In this document: positions 49,032-60,933 of the stretch, piece by piece
How positions within the stretch are numbered: the stretch's first letter is position 1
Layout of the letters: each line of letters begins with the position of its first letter
DNA from: Tamarix chinensis
Lineage: Eukaryota; Streptophyta; Magnoliopsida; Caryophyllales; Tamaricaceae
Length of the DNA: 64,000 nt
Direction of reading: 5' to 3'
Assembly: GCA_030549775.1 (NCBI GenBank)
Contig: CM060173.1
Span: forward strand, 8,915,802-8,979,801
Program-made: the position numbers and the translations under genes
The notes under the pieces: generated by a model
Database searches by the model: none
What the model saw: the letters and a program-made list of their open reading frames with translations, nothing else
What the model was told of the DNA's origin: nothing

Positions 49032-51289
49032 TGTACCCCAATATTTTAAAAAACTTGACTTATTCAAGATTGGTATTGGTAGAGGTTAATTTCCCTTATA
49101 TTAGTGATTCATCACATCTTTTTAGAGTTTTGAAACCCTAGTTTTGTTTTTAGAACATTTAGTTTAGGAATCTTTGTCATTTTTTACAAATTTGAGTTCC
49201 ATGAGATTTGTGAGTTACTTTTAGCCTCTAAGCTAATTATTGATTATCCTTTCACATGGATATTTGAGATCCTCAAATTTTTCTAAGTCTCCTATAATTT
49301 TCTAAAATGCCAAACCAAGTTATCGCCAAAAGGATATCATTTATGAACTGATTGGCATTGTTTCCATGTTTTGAGCCTGTTACGCCCTTTTTGCTTATCT
49401 AAATTTCATGAAACTTTGAGGATCATCTTATTTTAGTATTCTCAATATAAATATGATCCACAAACTTTCTTTCTTTCCTTTTCCTCCATTTAATTCATTT
49501 GGTTGAGAGCAAGTTGGGAGCCCTCTTGGCAGATAATTTTGTGGTTCCCCTTTTCTCCTTGAAACCTTAGATACTTTACAAAAATATCTTATGAATACTT
49601 AACACTTAATTCTTCTAAAATTATGTAGCAGCTAAGTATTTTAACTTAACCAAATATTTGAGTCATATTTCTTTTCCTTTATCTTCCCACCACCAAAACC
49701 TTCTCCTTAATTATTTGTTTCATTTTCTTAGCCTTCACAACCCTTAACCTCCATGGTTGAAGGCTTGAGTCATTCCAAACTACGAGGATAAGTTCCTTAA
49801 TCCTTAATCCTTCCTCTTCAATTCTTTCTTCTTTGATTATAGTTTTCTAAGCTTGTTTTATAATATTTTATATGATTGTTCTAAGTTATATTTTACCATT
49901 TTTTTAATGATAAATCTTGGAATTAAAGGTAAACCTCCAAAACCCTAAGTAAATAGAATTGATATGTGGTATTTGTTTTGATTTCAAAGTTAGGATGATT
50001 TTTGTGGTTGATGGTAGTTTAACTCTTTTGGGCCATAACTTGTGATTTATGGCCTTTTGATTCTCTTATTGTTTTTTTAAATTTATGATACCATATTTAT
50101 CTCGTTAATTAGTAGATTAATTTTTATGTACAACATGTTATGATTTGATGATCCTAAGCATATTATATTTTTTTTATATTAAAGATTGGTGTGATTTATG
50201 GGTTTTGGTTCTTTTGAGTCCTTTGTAAATTTGATTATACCATTTTATAGGTGGTAATGTGTATATAAACTGTCATATATAGTATGCTTTGATTTGAGTA
50301 TGTTTGGGTGCTCTAATTTTTGGTTGAAAATCATGAAAGCTTAGGTGTTCCTGGTGTTCTTTTCTTTCTTCATGATTTTCAAAGTGTTCTTGGCTAACGA
50401 CACTCTAATTATTTTAAGGAGGGTTTAACCTTGTGTTAGTCATGTTTTTAGATGGTAAAACATAAAAATGAATAAAATGCCCCTAAAAGGTTTTAATGGA
50501 TTTTTAGAGTCAAAGGTTCATCACAACCTTTAATATTTGACCATTTTACCCTCATAAATAGTAATTAAGTGTGAATAGTAAAAGGATGGTTTTCTTAGTA
50601 AATAACAAATCTCGGTAATAAAATATTTTTGATTTTATTTTTAAGCCTCTCGATATTAAACGCTATTGGTGTATGTCGATGAATAGTAATTTTTAAAAAA
50701 TTTAATGCGAGACCTTGTTTTATAGTGGTTAAGCTATGTATGAATGTATGTATGGTTTTTTTTTGTTTCTAATTTTGGTCCAAATGACAAAAAAAATAAC
50801 ATTTTTACCATCATTTGGTTATATGTGAATCCTTTGAATATGATTTTAGATCTTTAAGTGTATTTTAGCCTTTTAGGGCCGTAAATGTGTTTGATTGAGA
50901 CTTAGAGTATTATTTTATCTAGACTGGCTTCTATGCCTTCAATTTTGATGTTTTGGGCTATGTCCTTGGATTTATAGTTTCGCTTTGCCTTTAGATTTTC
51001 ATTTTGGCTTGTATGCCTTATAAATGGATCTGTTTGGTTTGTCTTATGGCTTGGTTTAAAATTTGTGATGATATCTCACCTTAGGTTTATTGACTTGTTT
51101 TGGGATTCAAGCCTTGGTTTGATTCGAGATCTATAGGATCCTTTATAGATTGGTTTTGGTATTAGATGAATTGAGACTCATCTTATGCGATTGTATTGTA
51201 GTAGGTGTTAGTGAGTTTCATTTGGCAAAGTGTTGAGTAGCTAACCTTAGTGTTGCCCATTGATCACCTTCTTGATAGTGGTATGGCCG

Positions 51290-53160
51290 TAGCCGACACG
51301 CAATTTAAACCCTCTTGTTGTCAATTGTAACACTGGTAAATAGGGTATCGTTCTAGCAGGGGATTGAGAGGGCTCACCTCTAATTAACTAGCTTGGAAAT
51401 AAAACTAAAACTAAAAATAAAAATCCTAAATAACACAGAATAAATAAATAAGAAAAATACTAATGGGGGTTGTAAAAATAATAATAAAATAATAAAAGGA
51501 ATAAAATAAAACAAACTAATAAGAATAAAAATAATGAAAATAATGGGAAATCGCATATATGAGAAATATGTTAGGGAAATAAAAATCCACCACTAGATTA
51601 GGTCGAAATATAATATTTATCTCTAAGTCATCCTTTAATCGTGAGAATGAGATCGACCAAGTTGCACACCAAATGCAGGTCCATACACCTTATATTACTT
51701 TCCTTAATTAATTAATACGACCACGTGCCTATATTAACCCTATTAAATACTAGCAGTATAGCAGCAACAAGCGGCTCCTATATTTAACTAGATTTAATGC
51801 ATTAAGTGTAAGTGGAAGACTGTCAATCTAAGTACCCAGACTAGTACAAAACGTATGTCTAGCTGTATTTCCTATCCTTGACCCACACGTATCAAAATGT
51901 TTTACCACTTTGGTTAGAATCACAAAACGATTAGGTGAATTGTTATCTAACCTACCTGCAATTTATACACATAAATTCTAGTATATTTAGATGACCACCT
52001 CGTAGGCAAATAATCCTACATACTGTCACTTATAAGGAACCAGAACAAGGCATGCACCAAACAAACTATACTTGACAGAATTATACATATAAACGATAGC
52101 AATTAACATAGAGTCAAGAAACAATCTCACGAAACAAAGAAAATAAAATTATAATTCAAATCATAATCTAGGGTTTCAATTCATTCCCTAACAGTAAATA
52201 ATCAGCCAACCATAATTAAAGAATTAATTACACAGAAATATATATCTAAAATATAAATTAAAAATAAGAGAAAGAAATAACCGGAATTAATTTTGGATAA
52301 AATTTCAAGAATTTATTCAAATAAAAATTAATTTTATCTGAAATAAATTCTACCGGTATCAAATTTCCTCTTATTTTCTTCTCTCTCGGCTTTGATTTCT
52401 GTGCAATAATTTTCTTTTTCTTTTTCTTTTCGTCGCTGGCAGCTGATGGCGCACACCTCTCCTTTCGTGCCTCTTCCTCGAAGTCTGTGTGTCTCTGCCG
52501 CACACCTGCTTTTCGTCCTTCCGTGTGGCATCCTTGGCTGCGCTGAGCCTCAGTTTCCTTTCTCTTCTCTGCGCTCTGTCTCTCCCGAGCCTATAAAGGC
52601 TCTCCGCTGTTAGCCCGAGCCGTGAAGGCTCTCCTCGGCTCTCCCGCTCTCTCTTCAATTAATGCCGCACAACCTTTCTTTTTATTGTCGTTCGTGCCGT
52701 CTCTCTCCCCACGCCACGTCAGCCCTTCTTTCGGCTGACTTTTCTTCTCCACCGTGCGTCCTCCTGTGCGCTGCGTTTGGTTTATTTTGCTACAGGCCTT
52801 TGGGCCTTCGGCCTTTGGCCGTTAGTCCAAAGGTCTTATTTCTTTTTCTTTTTTTTTAATTTTCTTTTATTTAAAAACAAAACCTGTAAAATAAAATTCA
52901 ATAAATATTAATAAATAATATTTTATTTTAAATTTACTTAATTTATATCATTTTAGCTCAAATAATAAAATTTATGCAATTTTTACCACTTAAGCATAAA
53001 ACAATAATTATTCCCCTATATTAGCTAAATAAACTACCAAAAACTAAGATTATAAGGGTATAAAATGTGTCCAAATATGAAATCATCATATAGTCGATCC
53101 ATACGTTGAATTTTGAATAATTGAATCTAAATAATTAAATTAGAATTAATTGATAGATAA
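51290..53160 (-). mobile_element. Inserted LTR-like segment with GC-rich core
   Basis: A segment of about 1.9 kb differs from its AT-rich host LTR. The left edge, read on the minus strand, ends in GACAACAAGAGGGTTTAAAT, which is a purine-rich polypurine-tract-like stretch. The core 52370-52830 is GC-rich and contains the near-palindrome GAGCCTATAAAGGCTC. Short Arg-rich open frames across it have no domain. It may be a reverse-oriented LTR or a small non-autonomous element; the boundaries are estimates. Confidence 0.4.
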
Positions 53161-53162
53161 TT

Positions 53163-53455
53163 GTGGAGGCTATGGCAAAATGCCTAACCTTAGCCTTTCA
53201 TGTCTAGATGATTATTTGACCATGAGTGGCTAAGGCCTTTTATGTCTCATTAATTATTTGACCTTGAGTGGTCAAGACCTTTCATTGTTAGTTGATTTGT
53301 GACCCTAAGTGGTTAAGTTGTGGAGGTTATGACTGAATGTCTAACCTTAGCCTTGCATGACTAAATGATTATTTGACAGTGAGTGGTCAAGGTATTTTAT
53401 GGCTAGTTGATTGTCACCGTGAGTGGCTAATGCTATGTTGTGGAGGATTTGATTG
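53163..53455. repeat. Degenerate two-copy tandem repeat, about 160 bp
   Basis: The segment GTGGAGGCTATGGCAAAATG with CTAACCTTAGCCTTTCATG and GATTATTTGACCATGAGTGG recurs from 53318 as GTGGAGGTTATGACTGAATG with the same following blocks. Shorter TGAGTGG(T/C)(C/T)AAG motifs repeat within each unit. Confidence 0.75.
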
Positions 53456-54028
53456 ATTTTGTATATGGATCTTTGTATCTTTGTTGAGTAATGGGATGGC
53501 TTGAATAAAAAATTAATCCTTGAAAGTGGAAGATAACTTGACTTGGAAAAGGAATCCAATGCCTTAGACTTAGGCCCCTGAGTGCATAGTTAAACGTTAG
53601 GATTGGAGGGCTAAATTCTACTCTTAATAATTTACAACACTATAGAGGGTACACACACTTAAGAAATTAGGTCCCTATATTTGTGTATACATGATTTAAT
53701 GTCATGTAGATACCTTGATTAGGTATCTTGGTAGTTAGAGATTTGATTTTTGGTTTATCCTTGGTAGTTAATTCTTTAGATTATGATATTGTATTCCTCT
53801 CAAAGTTAAGTTGAATTTATTGATTTGGACTCCTTAATAAAGGCTTGGTAATTGAATTTGGGGTACAATTGATTATGTGGTTTCCTTATTTTATCTAGGT
53901 TGAATATACCATGTTGGAACGTTTGGTGTAAACAATAAATGCTATGTTGAATTGATAAAATCTATAAGATTTAATAACTTGGATTCTAATTGAAATTTGT
54001 ACCCATGATATATTATTGGTTGGCTGAG

Positions 54029-54214
54029 ATGTCGGTCAATAGTTGCATTATTTGCACTATCTATTGTTATTATATGATTGTTTGAGAGGGTGGTAATATT
54101 GCATGTGGATTGTTGCTCATAATGTCGGTCGATAGTTGCATTATTTGCACTATCTATTGTTATTATATGATTGTTTGAGAGGGTGGTAATATTGCATGTG
54201 GATTGTTGCTCATA
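54029..54214. repeat. Near-perfect 93-bp tandem duplication
   Basis: Two adjacent 93-bp copies start at ATGTCGGTC (54029 and 54122). They differ by one base near the start (GGTCAATAG versus GGTCGATAG). This is far more similar than any other repeat in the surrounding LTR, so it is recent. The minus strand is open across both copies only because 93 is a multiple of three. Confidence 0.9.
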
Positions 54215-54632
54215 CATGATTTTACACCTTTGTGTATTGTTTGAGCATACTATTTACTTAAGGTTAGATGTGTTTACTTAGTACATTCGTATTGAATATA
54301 TTAGTTTTTAGTGGTTGTGACGTAAGTAATCCAAATATTGTTGGAGCTTGAGTTAAAGTCAGAGATTAGGGTTTTCTGATGTTTTGTCCCACGTTGGGAG
54401 GTTCTATTTTGGTTCTAGTAGGGTTGATTTAACTTGTAACCTTGTATTGAGATTTTGGTATAAAGAGTTTTACTTTGTAGTATTATATTTGTCCCTTGTT
54501 GGGCTAGGTTAACACGTGCAACTCTCCACATGATAGATGTGGTTTTAACATTTATAAATTTATTTTTTTACTTTCGCACTGTACTTTCAAAACAAAACTT
54601 TTAAGTTGAGAAAATGAAGGTGTTACACTACA

Positions 54633-56375
54633 AATTGAGTTATGTTTGGCAAAACATCTTAGTGGGTAGGAATATCACAACCAAAGGAATGAGATGGTGG
54701 GTTGGCAATGGGTGAACTACCCAAGTTTAGAAGGACCTATGGATAACTCGAGTCCTTGGGCTCAAACATTCACCTCCAAATGAACATGTGGATGAAAATC
54801 TTAAGGTGAGCACTCTTTTTTAGGACCATAACATAATTTGGGATAAAAAATTGTTGTTATCAACCTTAAGAGAGAAAGAAGTATACCAAGTTCTGAAAAT
54901 TCCACTAAGCGATAGAGAAGGTCTGGATAAAATTATCTAGGATTACACCAGCATAGGTATTTATTCATCATGGTTAGGTTATTGGATAACTCCCCATATG
55001 GTAGGAAGTAAAGACCTACAAGAAGTGAAATCTTCTATAGAGGCAAGGAAAAATTGGCACATGTTGTGGCATATTAAACTAATCCTGAAAGCTACCCTAT
55101 TCAATTGAAGGATGGTGAAAAAGCTACCTACCCACAGGAGCTTGGAATTTTTATAAAGGTCTTAGACTTGATCCGTTATGCCCAAGGTGCGGTTCCAACT
55201 TTAAATTGAGCATTTGTAGGTTTTAAAAAGTGCCAATGGACAAGACATTTGTGCTAGAGTTATCGGTTCTTTATTAAAACTGAATTCACATGAGTTGAAT
55301 CAAGTAATGACTAGTTTGATTGTGGAACAAACCTCCTTGAAAATTTTGATAAAGCATTATTTTTTACCATCCTCGGGGATATATAAGCTAATGAAAATAA
55401 ACTAGTGCATGGAAAATTAGGAGACAAAACACATAAAAAGGGCTTGATAGGATTGATAAATGCCTGTCTAATTTTTTCACTCACCAAATCGAAATACAAC
55501 AGAGGACAAAGACCAAATCTAGTAATCAATGCTCAAATACATAAGTCATTTAGGTTTAATCCAATGATATCTTAATGCTACGAGATGCAAAATAGACATA
55601 TGAGTTATGGGATGGAGTCGAGACAGAAAGGTTGTTTTTATAGGATAGGGAAAATATTCATGGATGCATGAACAATGTCAAAATGGAGGCTTTAGGCATT
55701 AAATGAAGCCTTTGGGTTGTTTTTTTTTGGATAAAAGAAAGTGGAGGTGGGAACTAATGCATCCACTGTTGCCTAAAGACTTAACACTCCATTAGACTAG
55801 TGATTAAAAATGGGTCCGTATCGGTTGGTTCAACTAGTCTAACTGAGATATCCACTAGTATGAAACTATTTGGTTTTAAGATTAACATACCTATTGAAAA
55901 AATATAGTTGGACCAAAAAACTTAGGTTATACCGATTGAACCGACACACCCTAAATGTTTTTGCTTTAGTTAAAGGACAAATAATTCTAAGGTGAATGAA
56001 CCAATTAGATTGGTTGAACCGGGATCGGACTGGATCATACTAGACATTTCTTTAAATAAAAGAAATTTTTGATCAAACTATGGTCGATTTTCGGCCTAGA
56101 TTTTAAAATAATGCATCATATTATTGGTTGGAATTAGGAATGTTAATAGATAATACTAGGCTTTTTTCTAACTCTTTTGATTACCCTAGATTTTACCATG
56201 TAAATAGGAATCACAGTAAAACTTTAGATAGAATGGCTAAACAAACCTTAATTATTGAGGGGAAAATGATGCCTATTGATATGCTCAGTGAGATGCAGAT
56301 GTGCCTTGAAGGCGGTTGTGTATTTTATGGATGATTAATCTATGCAAGTCTCATTTCTTATCAAAGAAAAAAAAA
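54633..56375 (+). pseudogene. L1-type LINE, RT end to RNase H and poly(A) (LINE-2, second part)
   Basis: Reading resumes with LSYVWQNILVGRNITTKGMR and WWVGNG, then an IPLSDREG- and YSSWLGY-containing zf-RVT region with KLPTHR. Pieces of a C-terminal RNase H follow, including FRFNPMIS and, after an interruption at about 55798-56050, YHVNRNHSKTLDRMAKQTLI. The 3' end TTCTTATCAAAGAAAAAAAA (to 56375) is the usual LINE tail. The interruption is a small element. Multiple stops show that it is dead. Confidence 0.82.
55798..56050. mobile_element. Small TIR-like element inside LINE-2 RNase H
   Basis: The left part TGGGTCCGTATCGGTTGGTTCAAC is roughly inverse to the right part GGTTGAACCGGGATCGGACTGGA. 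ACTAG occurs at both flanks (near 55796 and 56039). The GGTTCAACC-rich content differs from the LINE around it, and the LINE RNase H reading resumes on the far side. It is probably a MITE of about 250 bp. Confidence 0.5.
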
Positions 56376-56449
56376 CTTTATTACCCATAAAAGTGGTAGG
56401 GAAAAATAAATAAGAAAAAAGAGAGAGGCAAAATGTGTTAATAACTTTA

Positions 56450-56901
56450 TGATTCATTTGAATTGCGATAAATTAAAGCGAAGGTAAACTTTAAAAATTA
56501 ACGTAGGTGAATATAATAGAGGTGAATCAAGGTGAATATTTTAAAATATAGTCTGAATAAATATTAACCTAACATCCATGAATTGGAGTAAATATTATTT
56601 TCATTGTGCTTGAATTAAGGTGAATGAATGTTAAAAAAATAAAACAAATGACACCTATACCATTTTATTGAATTTGGGAGGAGTTAGAACCAAGAATATT
56701 TATATTTGATTAAGTGTAAATAATACTTATGTCTTTATATTTGCCTCCATTGCCTCGAAAACAATGTTAATAAAAATTGGGTGAATAGAGATGAATAAAC
56801 GAGAAAGTTTAACTTCAATTATGCTAAATAAATATTTTAAAAAATGATTTGCAAACATGAACATAAGTGAATAAAGGAATTCACTAAATCCAAACCAATC
56901 A
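56450..56901. mobile_element. PIF/Harbinger-like MITE, copy 2 of 3
   Basis: The ends TGATTCATTTGAATTG and CTAAATCCAAACCAATCA are inverted. The interior shares GAATGAATGTTAAAAAAATA and GGGTGAATAGAGATGAA with copies 1 and 3, in the same orientation. It lies 75 bp right of the LINE poly(A). Confidence 0.75.
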
Positions 56902-57584
56902 TAAAAGGGCAATCTACGTTACCAATGTTGGGGATTCTCGATAGAGGAGAATCTCAGTTTGTTGGCTAGAGGCAATTGGTCAAAGGAGTAGGCTAAGGGT
57001 GTTAGCTAAGAGCAACAACCAGGGGTTGTTAGCCACATACAACAAATGCTGTCGGCCAGAGGCAGTCAACCAAAGGCGTCGGCCAAAAGCATTAAGCTAA
57101 AATAAAATAGAAAAAGACAATCAAAGTTGTCACCTTATGTAGTCAGGGCTATCGGCTAAGGGCGTTGGACAAAGGTTGACAACTAAAGGATTGTGCACCA
57201 AGGGGAAACTGTTAGAAGTATCAACTAAGGCCATCAACAAAGGGCTTGATCAAAGTGCAAATGCCAAGGGTATGCCTGAAGACTATTAATAATCAAAGAC
57301 TGGTTATTAGAAAGTGGTTAGAAAACTTTTTGATATAAGAAATCTAACACCAAATATCTCTAAGTTGATAGAAGTTAAGTCATAGAATCAATTATAAAAT
57401 TGTAATTTGTACATTTGTGTAAGTCACCATGATTCAATATGTTGGCCATATAAAAGATTATCTTTTACAAACATTCGTTTACCAATATTTATAATTTACT
57501 TTTATATATTTTTTATTACTGTGCATACTCATAGAGAATATTATATGTTATATTTTCCAACAATCAAAAGATTCCGAACACTTA
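56902..57584. repeat. Minisatellite-like GTCGGCCA/AGGC array and AT-rich tail
   Basis: From about 56935 to 57250 short irregular units such as TTGGCTAGAGGCAA, GTCGGCCAGAGGCAGTCAAC and GGCGTCGGCCAAAAGCATT recur every 20-35 bp. The rest to 57584 is AT-rich with no gene seen. The array resembles the internal arrays of Tat-like elements in style, but no match in sequence was evident. Confidence 0.5.
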
Positions 57585-58073
57585 GCCCCCGTTTGGATCA
57601 GAAAAAATTAAGGTGAGGGTAAATCTTAAAAATTAATCTAGGTGAAGGGAATAAAAGTGAATCGGAATGAATGTTTTAAAATATTATTTGGATAATATTA
57701 ATCTATTCTAGGTGAATCACGGTGAACATTTTTAAAATTTCATTTGGATTGAGGTAAATGAAGGTTAAAAAAATAAAACAAATGAATAATGAGATACATA
57801 ATGGGAGAGAATGGATGAGAAGAGGATGATGTTCAATTGATATAAATTAGGAGTATTTTTACCCGATCAAGTTAAAATATTACTTATATATTAACCTTAA
57901 CCTCCACTATCTCTGAAATTAGAAGTTAACAAAAATAAAGTTAATCAGGATAAACGAAGGTTAAATTTTAACCCTAATTTATCTCATTGAGGTTAATAAA
58001 ATTAATTTTCAAATAAAGTAAAATAATTAATTTATCTCTTTTTACCTCCATTTACTCCAAGACAAACGTGCCA
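57585..58073. mobile_element. PIF/Harbinger-like MITE, copy 3 of 3
   Basis: The termini GCCCCCGTTTGGATCAG and CCAAGACAAACGTGCCA are inverted and are flanked directly by TTA (57582-57584 and 58074-58076), the 3-bp duplication typical of PIF/Harbinger elements. The length is 489 bp. This is the best-preserved member of the family in the window. Confidence 0.82.
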
Positions 58074-58076
58074 TTA

Positions 58077-58683
58077 ACAGTCTGTTTGGTTCTTGGAAAA
58101 AATTAAGGAAAGGAAAAAAAATTTGATGAAAAATAATTTTAGTGTGTTTGGTTGCCTGAAAAATTAGAAAGAAAGCAAATAGAGTGGAAAATAAAAGAGA
58201 AAAATATACTGTCTCATTTTCCTCATCTTTACCTGAGGAAAATGGACAGAAATTTTGGCAACTCTCTCTCGATGAAAGTCTGACGAAGCATTCTGTAGCA
58301 GTTGAATTTTCTTCTCTTCCATCAACAAATTCCTTCTCAATCTTCTTCCATTGACTTCGTCTCCCACATCGACAGCTCCACCTCCATCGAAATTAAAAAT
58401 ACCAAGAGTATGTTTGGTTTGTTGAAAATAATAAGGAAAGAAAAGAAAATGAGGTGGAAAATAAAATAAGTTTGTTTGGTTGATGAGAAAAAAACAAGTA
58501 AAGAAAATAAGAAAGAAAAAGGTAAAGAAAAATACACGGGGCCTTTTCCTCAGCTTTTCCTCACAGAAAGCTGAGGAAAAGGAAAGAAAATCGGTGCTCG
58601 ACTCCTGCTTCGTCTTCTCTGTTGCTCTTCTTCGATTTTTCTTCTCTTCATCCATCCTTCTTCTTCGTGCTTATATTCATCCC
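58077..58683. repeat. Two related segments, each with a perfect hairpin
   Basis: Segment one (58080-58405) and segment two (58408-58683) share an opening TGTTTGGTT, then GTGGAAAATAAAA, a second (T/G)TGTTTGGTTG, and a hairpin. In segment one the stem is CATTTTCCTCA/TGAGGAAAATG (58215-58244). In segment two it is CCTTTTCCTCAGCTTT/AAAGCTGAGGAAAAGG (58542-58582). CT-rich leaders follow each hairpin. They may be two diverged copies of a MITE or a duplicated 5' gene region. Confidence 0.65.
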
Positions 58684-58812
58684 ATGGCTCCTCCACAATT
58701 TCGGTCGAAGCTTCCCGTAGGTCGGTCGTCAAGCGCGAACTCTACGCTTCCTGGCAATCCATCGTCGTCTCAGCCTTCTCGATTTGCCGCTCCATTATTT
58801 CGAACTTCACAG
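58684..58812 (+). CDS. Candidate first coding exon of an unidentified gene
   Basis: An ATG at 58684 in a CATGGCTCC context starts 43 codons rich in Ser, Pro and basic residues (MAPPQFRSKLPVGRSSSANS to FRTSQ). It ends exactly on a CAG/GTACGT donor in phase 0. The sharp rise in GC, a CT-rich 5' leader and the strong donor suggest a real host exon. No downstream exon could be found on the plus strand before the antisense copia at 59 kb. The protein was not recognised. It may be a truncated gene. Confidence 0.45.
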
Positions 58813-58999
58813 GTACGTCGTAAGTTTTGTAGCAGCAATTGATTTATGAGGCCCTAATTTTATTTCGTTTTTGATGTATACAAATGGGATTTGATGAGCC
58901 AGAAAGATGATATGTTTCGATGATGGTCTTAGCTTCTATGTAACTTGATGCGGCATACGTTTGATCTTCTGTGTAACCTGCTATTTGTGATTCCCCCCC

Positions 59000-59600
59000 T
59001 AATTGATGTGTTTTGTTGCGTGAAACGACATGTGTTGGGTGTTTGATGGGTAGGTCTCAATTGAGTGTAGACCAGTCCCAATTTTACAGTTTTTGAGTAT
59101 TATTCTCCCCCGAACTGTAGAATTGGAAAAATATAGTCAGTCTTCAAAAAATTTCACATCCCTGGTGTGATAGAATATGCAATTAGTAGGAGAGTAGAAA
59201 TTGCACCCCTTTTGAATCACTGAAATAATATAGAAAATGCTTTTAAAGGAACAGGCATCAAGTTTGCCACAATTGTGAGGGTGAATATGGATAAAGGCAA
59301 TGCAGCCAAATAGTTTGGGAGGAATTTGATATGCTAGTCGAGAGGTTGGGTAATGGTTATGGAAGATTTGCATTGGTGATTTAAATATGAGGACTCGTGA
59401 GGGCATTCTATTGATGAGGTATGTAGTTGTGGGGACTCTCACACCCCAAAACCTCTTTGGACATTCACTGGAAAAGTAGAGAATGTGTAACTTTCAGTAT
59501 GTGGCAGTTCTTGCGTTCAGCAACACCATTTTGTTTAATTTAAGTGTGATCTTCAGACTGTGTTTTGCATCCTGTAAATTAGATTGAAGTATTTTCATCA
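59000..59600 (-). pseudogene. Ty1/copia integrase fragment, antisense
   Basis: Read leftward from 59600. A decayed FNGVAERKN-like stretch (about 59520-59545) is followed by CHILKVTHSL, then YLINRMPSRVLIFKSPMQIF and KLFGCIAFIHIHPHNCGKLD (59420-59240), and then FFED with LYFSNSTVRG. This is the distal integrase core and the region after it. The flanking domains are not recognisable. Confidence 0.82.
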
Positions 59601-60933
59601 GTGCACCAAGCTTTTCTATTAGGATGCAAAAACATGGTTGAGTTGTAACCTTGAGATTCTCTTATTTCAGTAATGTCATCATTTCTGCATCATAAAGTTG
59701 TAGATGGTTCCCAGGAGACTTCGCTCACATATAAGGCAAGGAATATATAGGCAGTAGAATAATCAGCACCTATAGTTTCCAGATGAAAACATTTCTTGAA
59801 CCATCTTGTCATGACTATGTACATACTGACTTTATGAGACTCCTCTGAAAGTCCTACTTGAAAATTCTGGAGCCCAACATTGATATAAATTTGTCCTACA
59901 AGTTGTACAGCTAGCTAGACGAATATGATAATCTTTTGGGTGGTTCAAATGCATTTGGAAATAAGATGTACAACATATTGTATGGAAATTCAGATGGAAT
60001 AATCTCTCAGAGTGGAAGGTAGACAGACTGACATTGACTTTCTGTATTATGAAATTGGAACAACCCTATTAGATTGGCAGAAAGTCAAGGTATCATAATT
60101 AGATCCTCTTTGAGATATAAATGCTGTTAGCTTATTATAATACCGAAATTTGATGAAAACATAAATAAAGGTTATTAGAACTAGAGCAACATTAACAGGG
60201 CTATTGGGCTTTTGTAATGCAGCCTGAATCCTTAGACCTTCAATGTGTTAATATAAATTTACCCTTTGTCTTGCTCTGAGAAACTGCTTCATATCCGAAA
60301 TAGAGATCTTCCCTCAAAGAAGAAGATGAAATAAGCTAACCTCCCTGCCCTCTACTGATGAGTTATGATGATATCACCAATAACTAGATTAAGTGCCATA
60401 CTGGTACTACATGGAGGAGGTGTTGGAAGGCTAGAGTAGCAATATGTTGTCACCAATGTTTTTCGAGGGGAAACCATTAACTTCCCCAAACACCCCCCAA
60501 GAAAAAAAAATGGGGAGATTTCCACAAATACCGATAACACCTCCCCTCCACCCCCACTCCCAGACTCCCCCTCCCCCTCCCCATAAAAAAAGGATATAAA
60601 ACATCTACAATTGAACATTCCCTTGGAAGTAAATTCTCAACAGAAAATTGGGTAATTGTCTCTAGAAGGCTTACTACTGAGAATGAGGTGATAACCATGC
60701 GTGAGAGCCACATGAAGGTGGAATCCCATGTTATTGGCCCGTATGGGAATGTGTTGTGTAGGGAAGCATGACAATGGGATATTGTTTTCAGGACTGAGAA
60801 AGTGCTACTGCTTAAGCAATAACCACTGTAACACATGAAGGCAACATCTGATCATGCATGCTCAAAAATCAACTACTCATACAAATCCAAAAGGCTAGAA
60901 ATCATAGACTAGGAGTAAGACAATGATATATAC
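59601..60933 (-). other. Non-coding stretch, probably kinesin intron
   Basis: No further exon of the kinesin was found on the minus strand. A homopolymer-rich patch (G runs on the minus strand) lies at 60480-60600. The stretch may be intron sequence expanded by the copia insertion. Confidence 0.4.

Larger units (their letters stand above)
49032..54627 (+). repeat. Long gypsy-type LTR with internal insertion, inside LINE-2
   Basis: Its start TGTACCCCAATATTTT and end AAGGTGTTACA mimic the LTR termini above. Flanks CTACT (49027-49031) and CTACA (54628-54632) are a near-perfect 5-bp duplication, and LINE reading continues from DGKTNY to LSYVWQNI across the gap. The block AATTAATCCTTGAAAGTGGAAG (53509) corresponds to the AATCACTTAAAGTGGAAC landmark. 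The total of 5.6 kb is too long for the family. Subtracting an inserted segment at about 51290-53160 leaves roughly 3.7 kb, close to its relatives. No coding domains were found. Confidence 0.72.

Noticed and set aside
52258..52859. Arg/Lys/Glu-rich open frames around the GC-rich core
   Set aside because: No domain, overlapping frames on both strands, and located in an inserted LTR-like segment.
53942..54217. Minus-strand frame with a 31-residue repeat
   Set aside because: The 93-bp duplication is a multiple of three, so the frame stays open by arithmetic. There is no other support.
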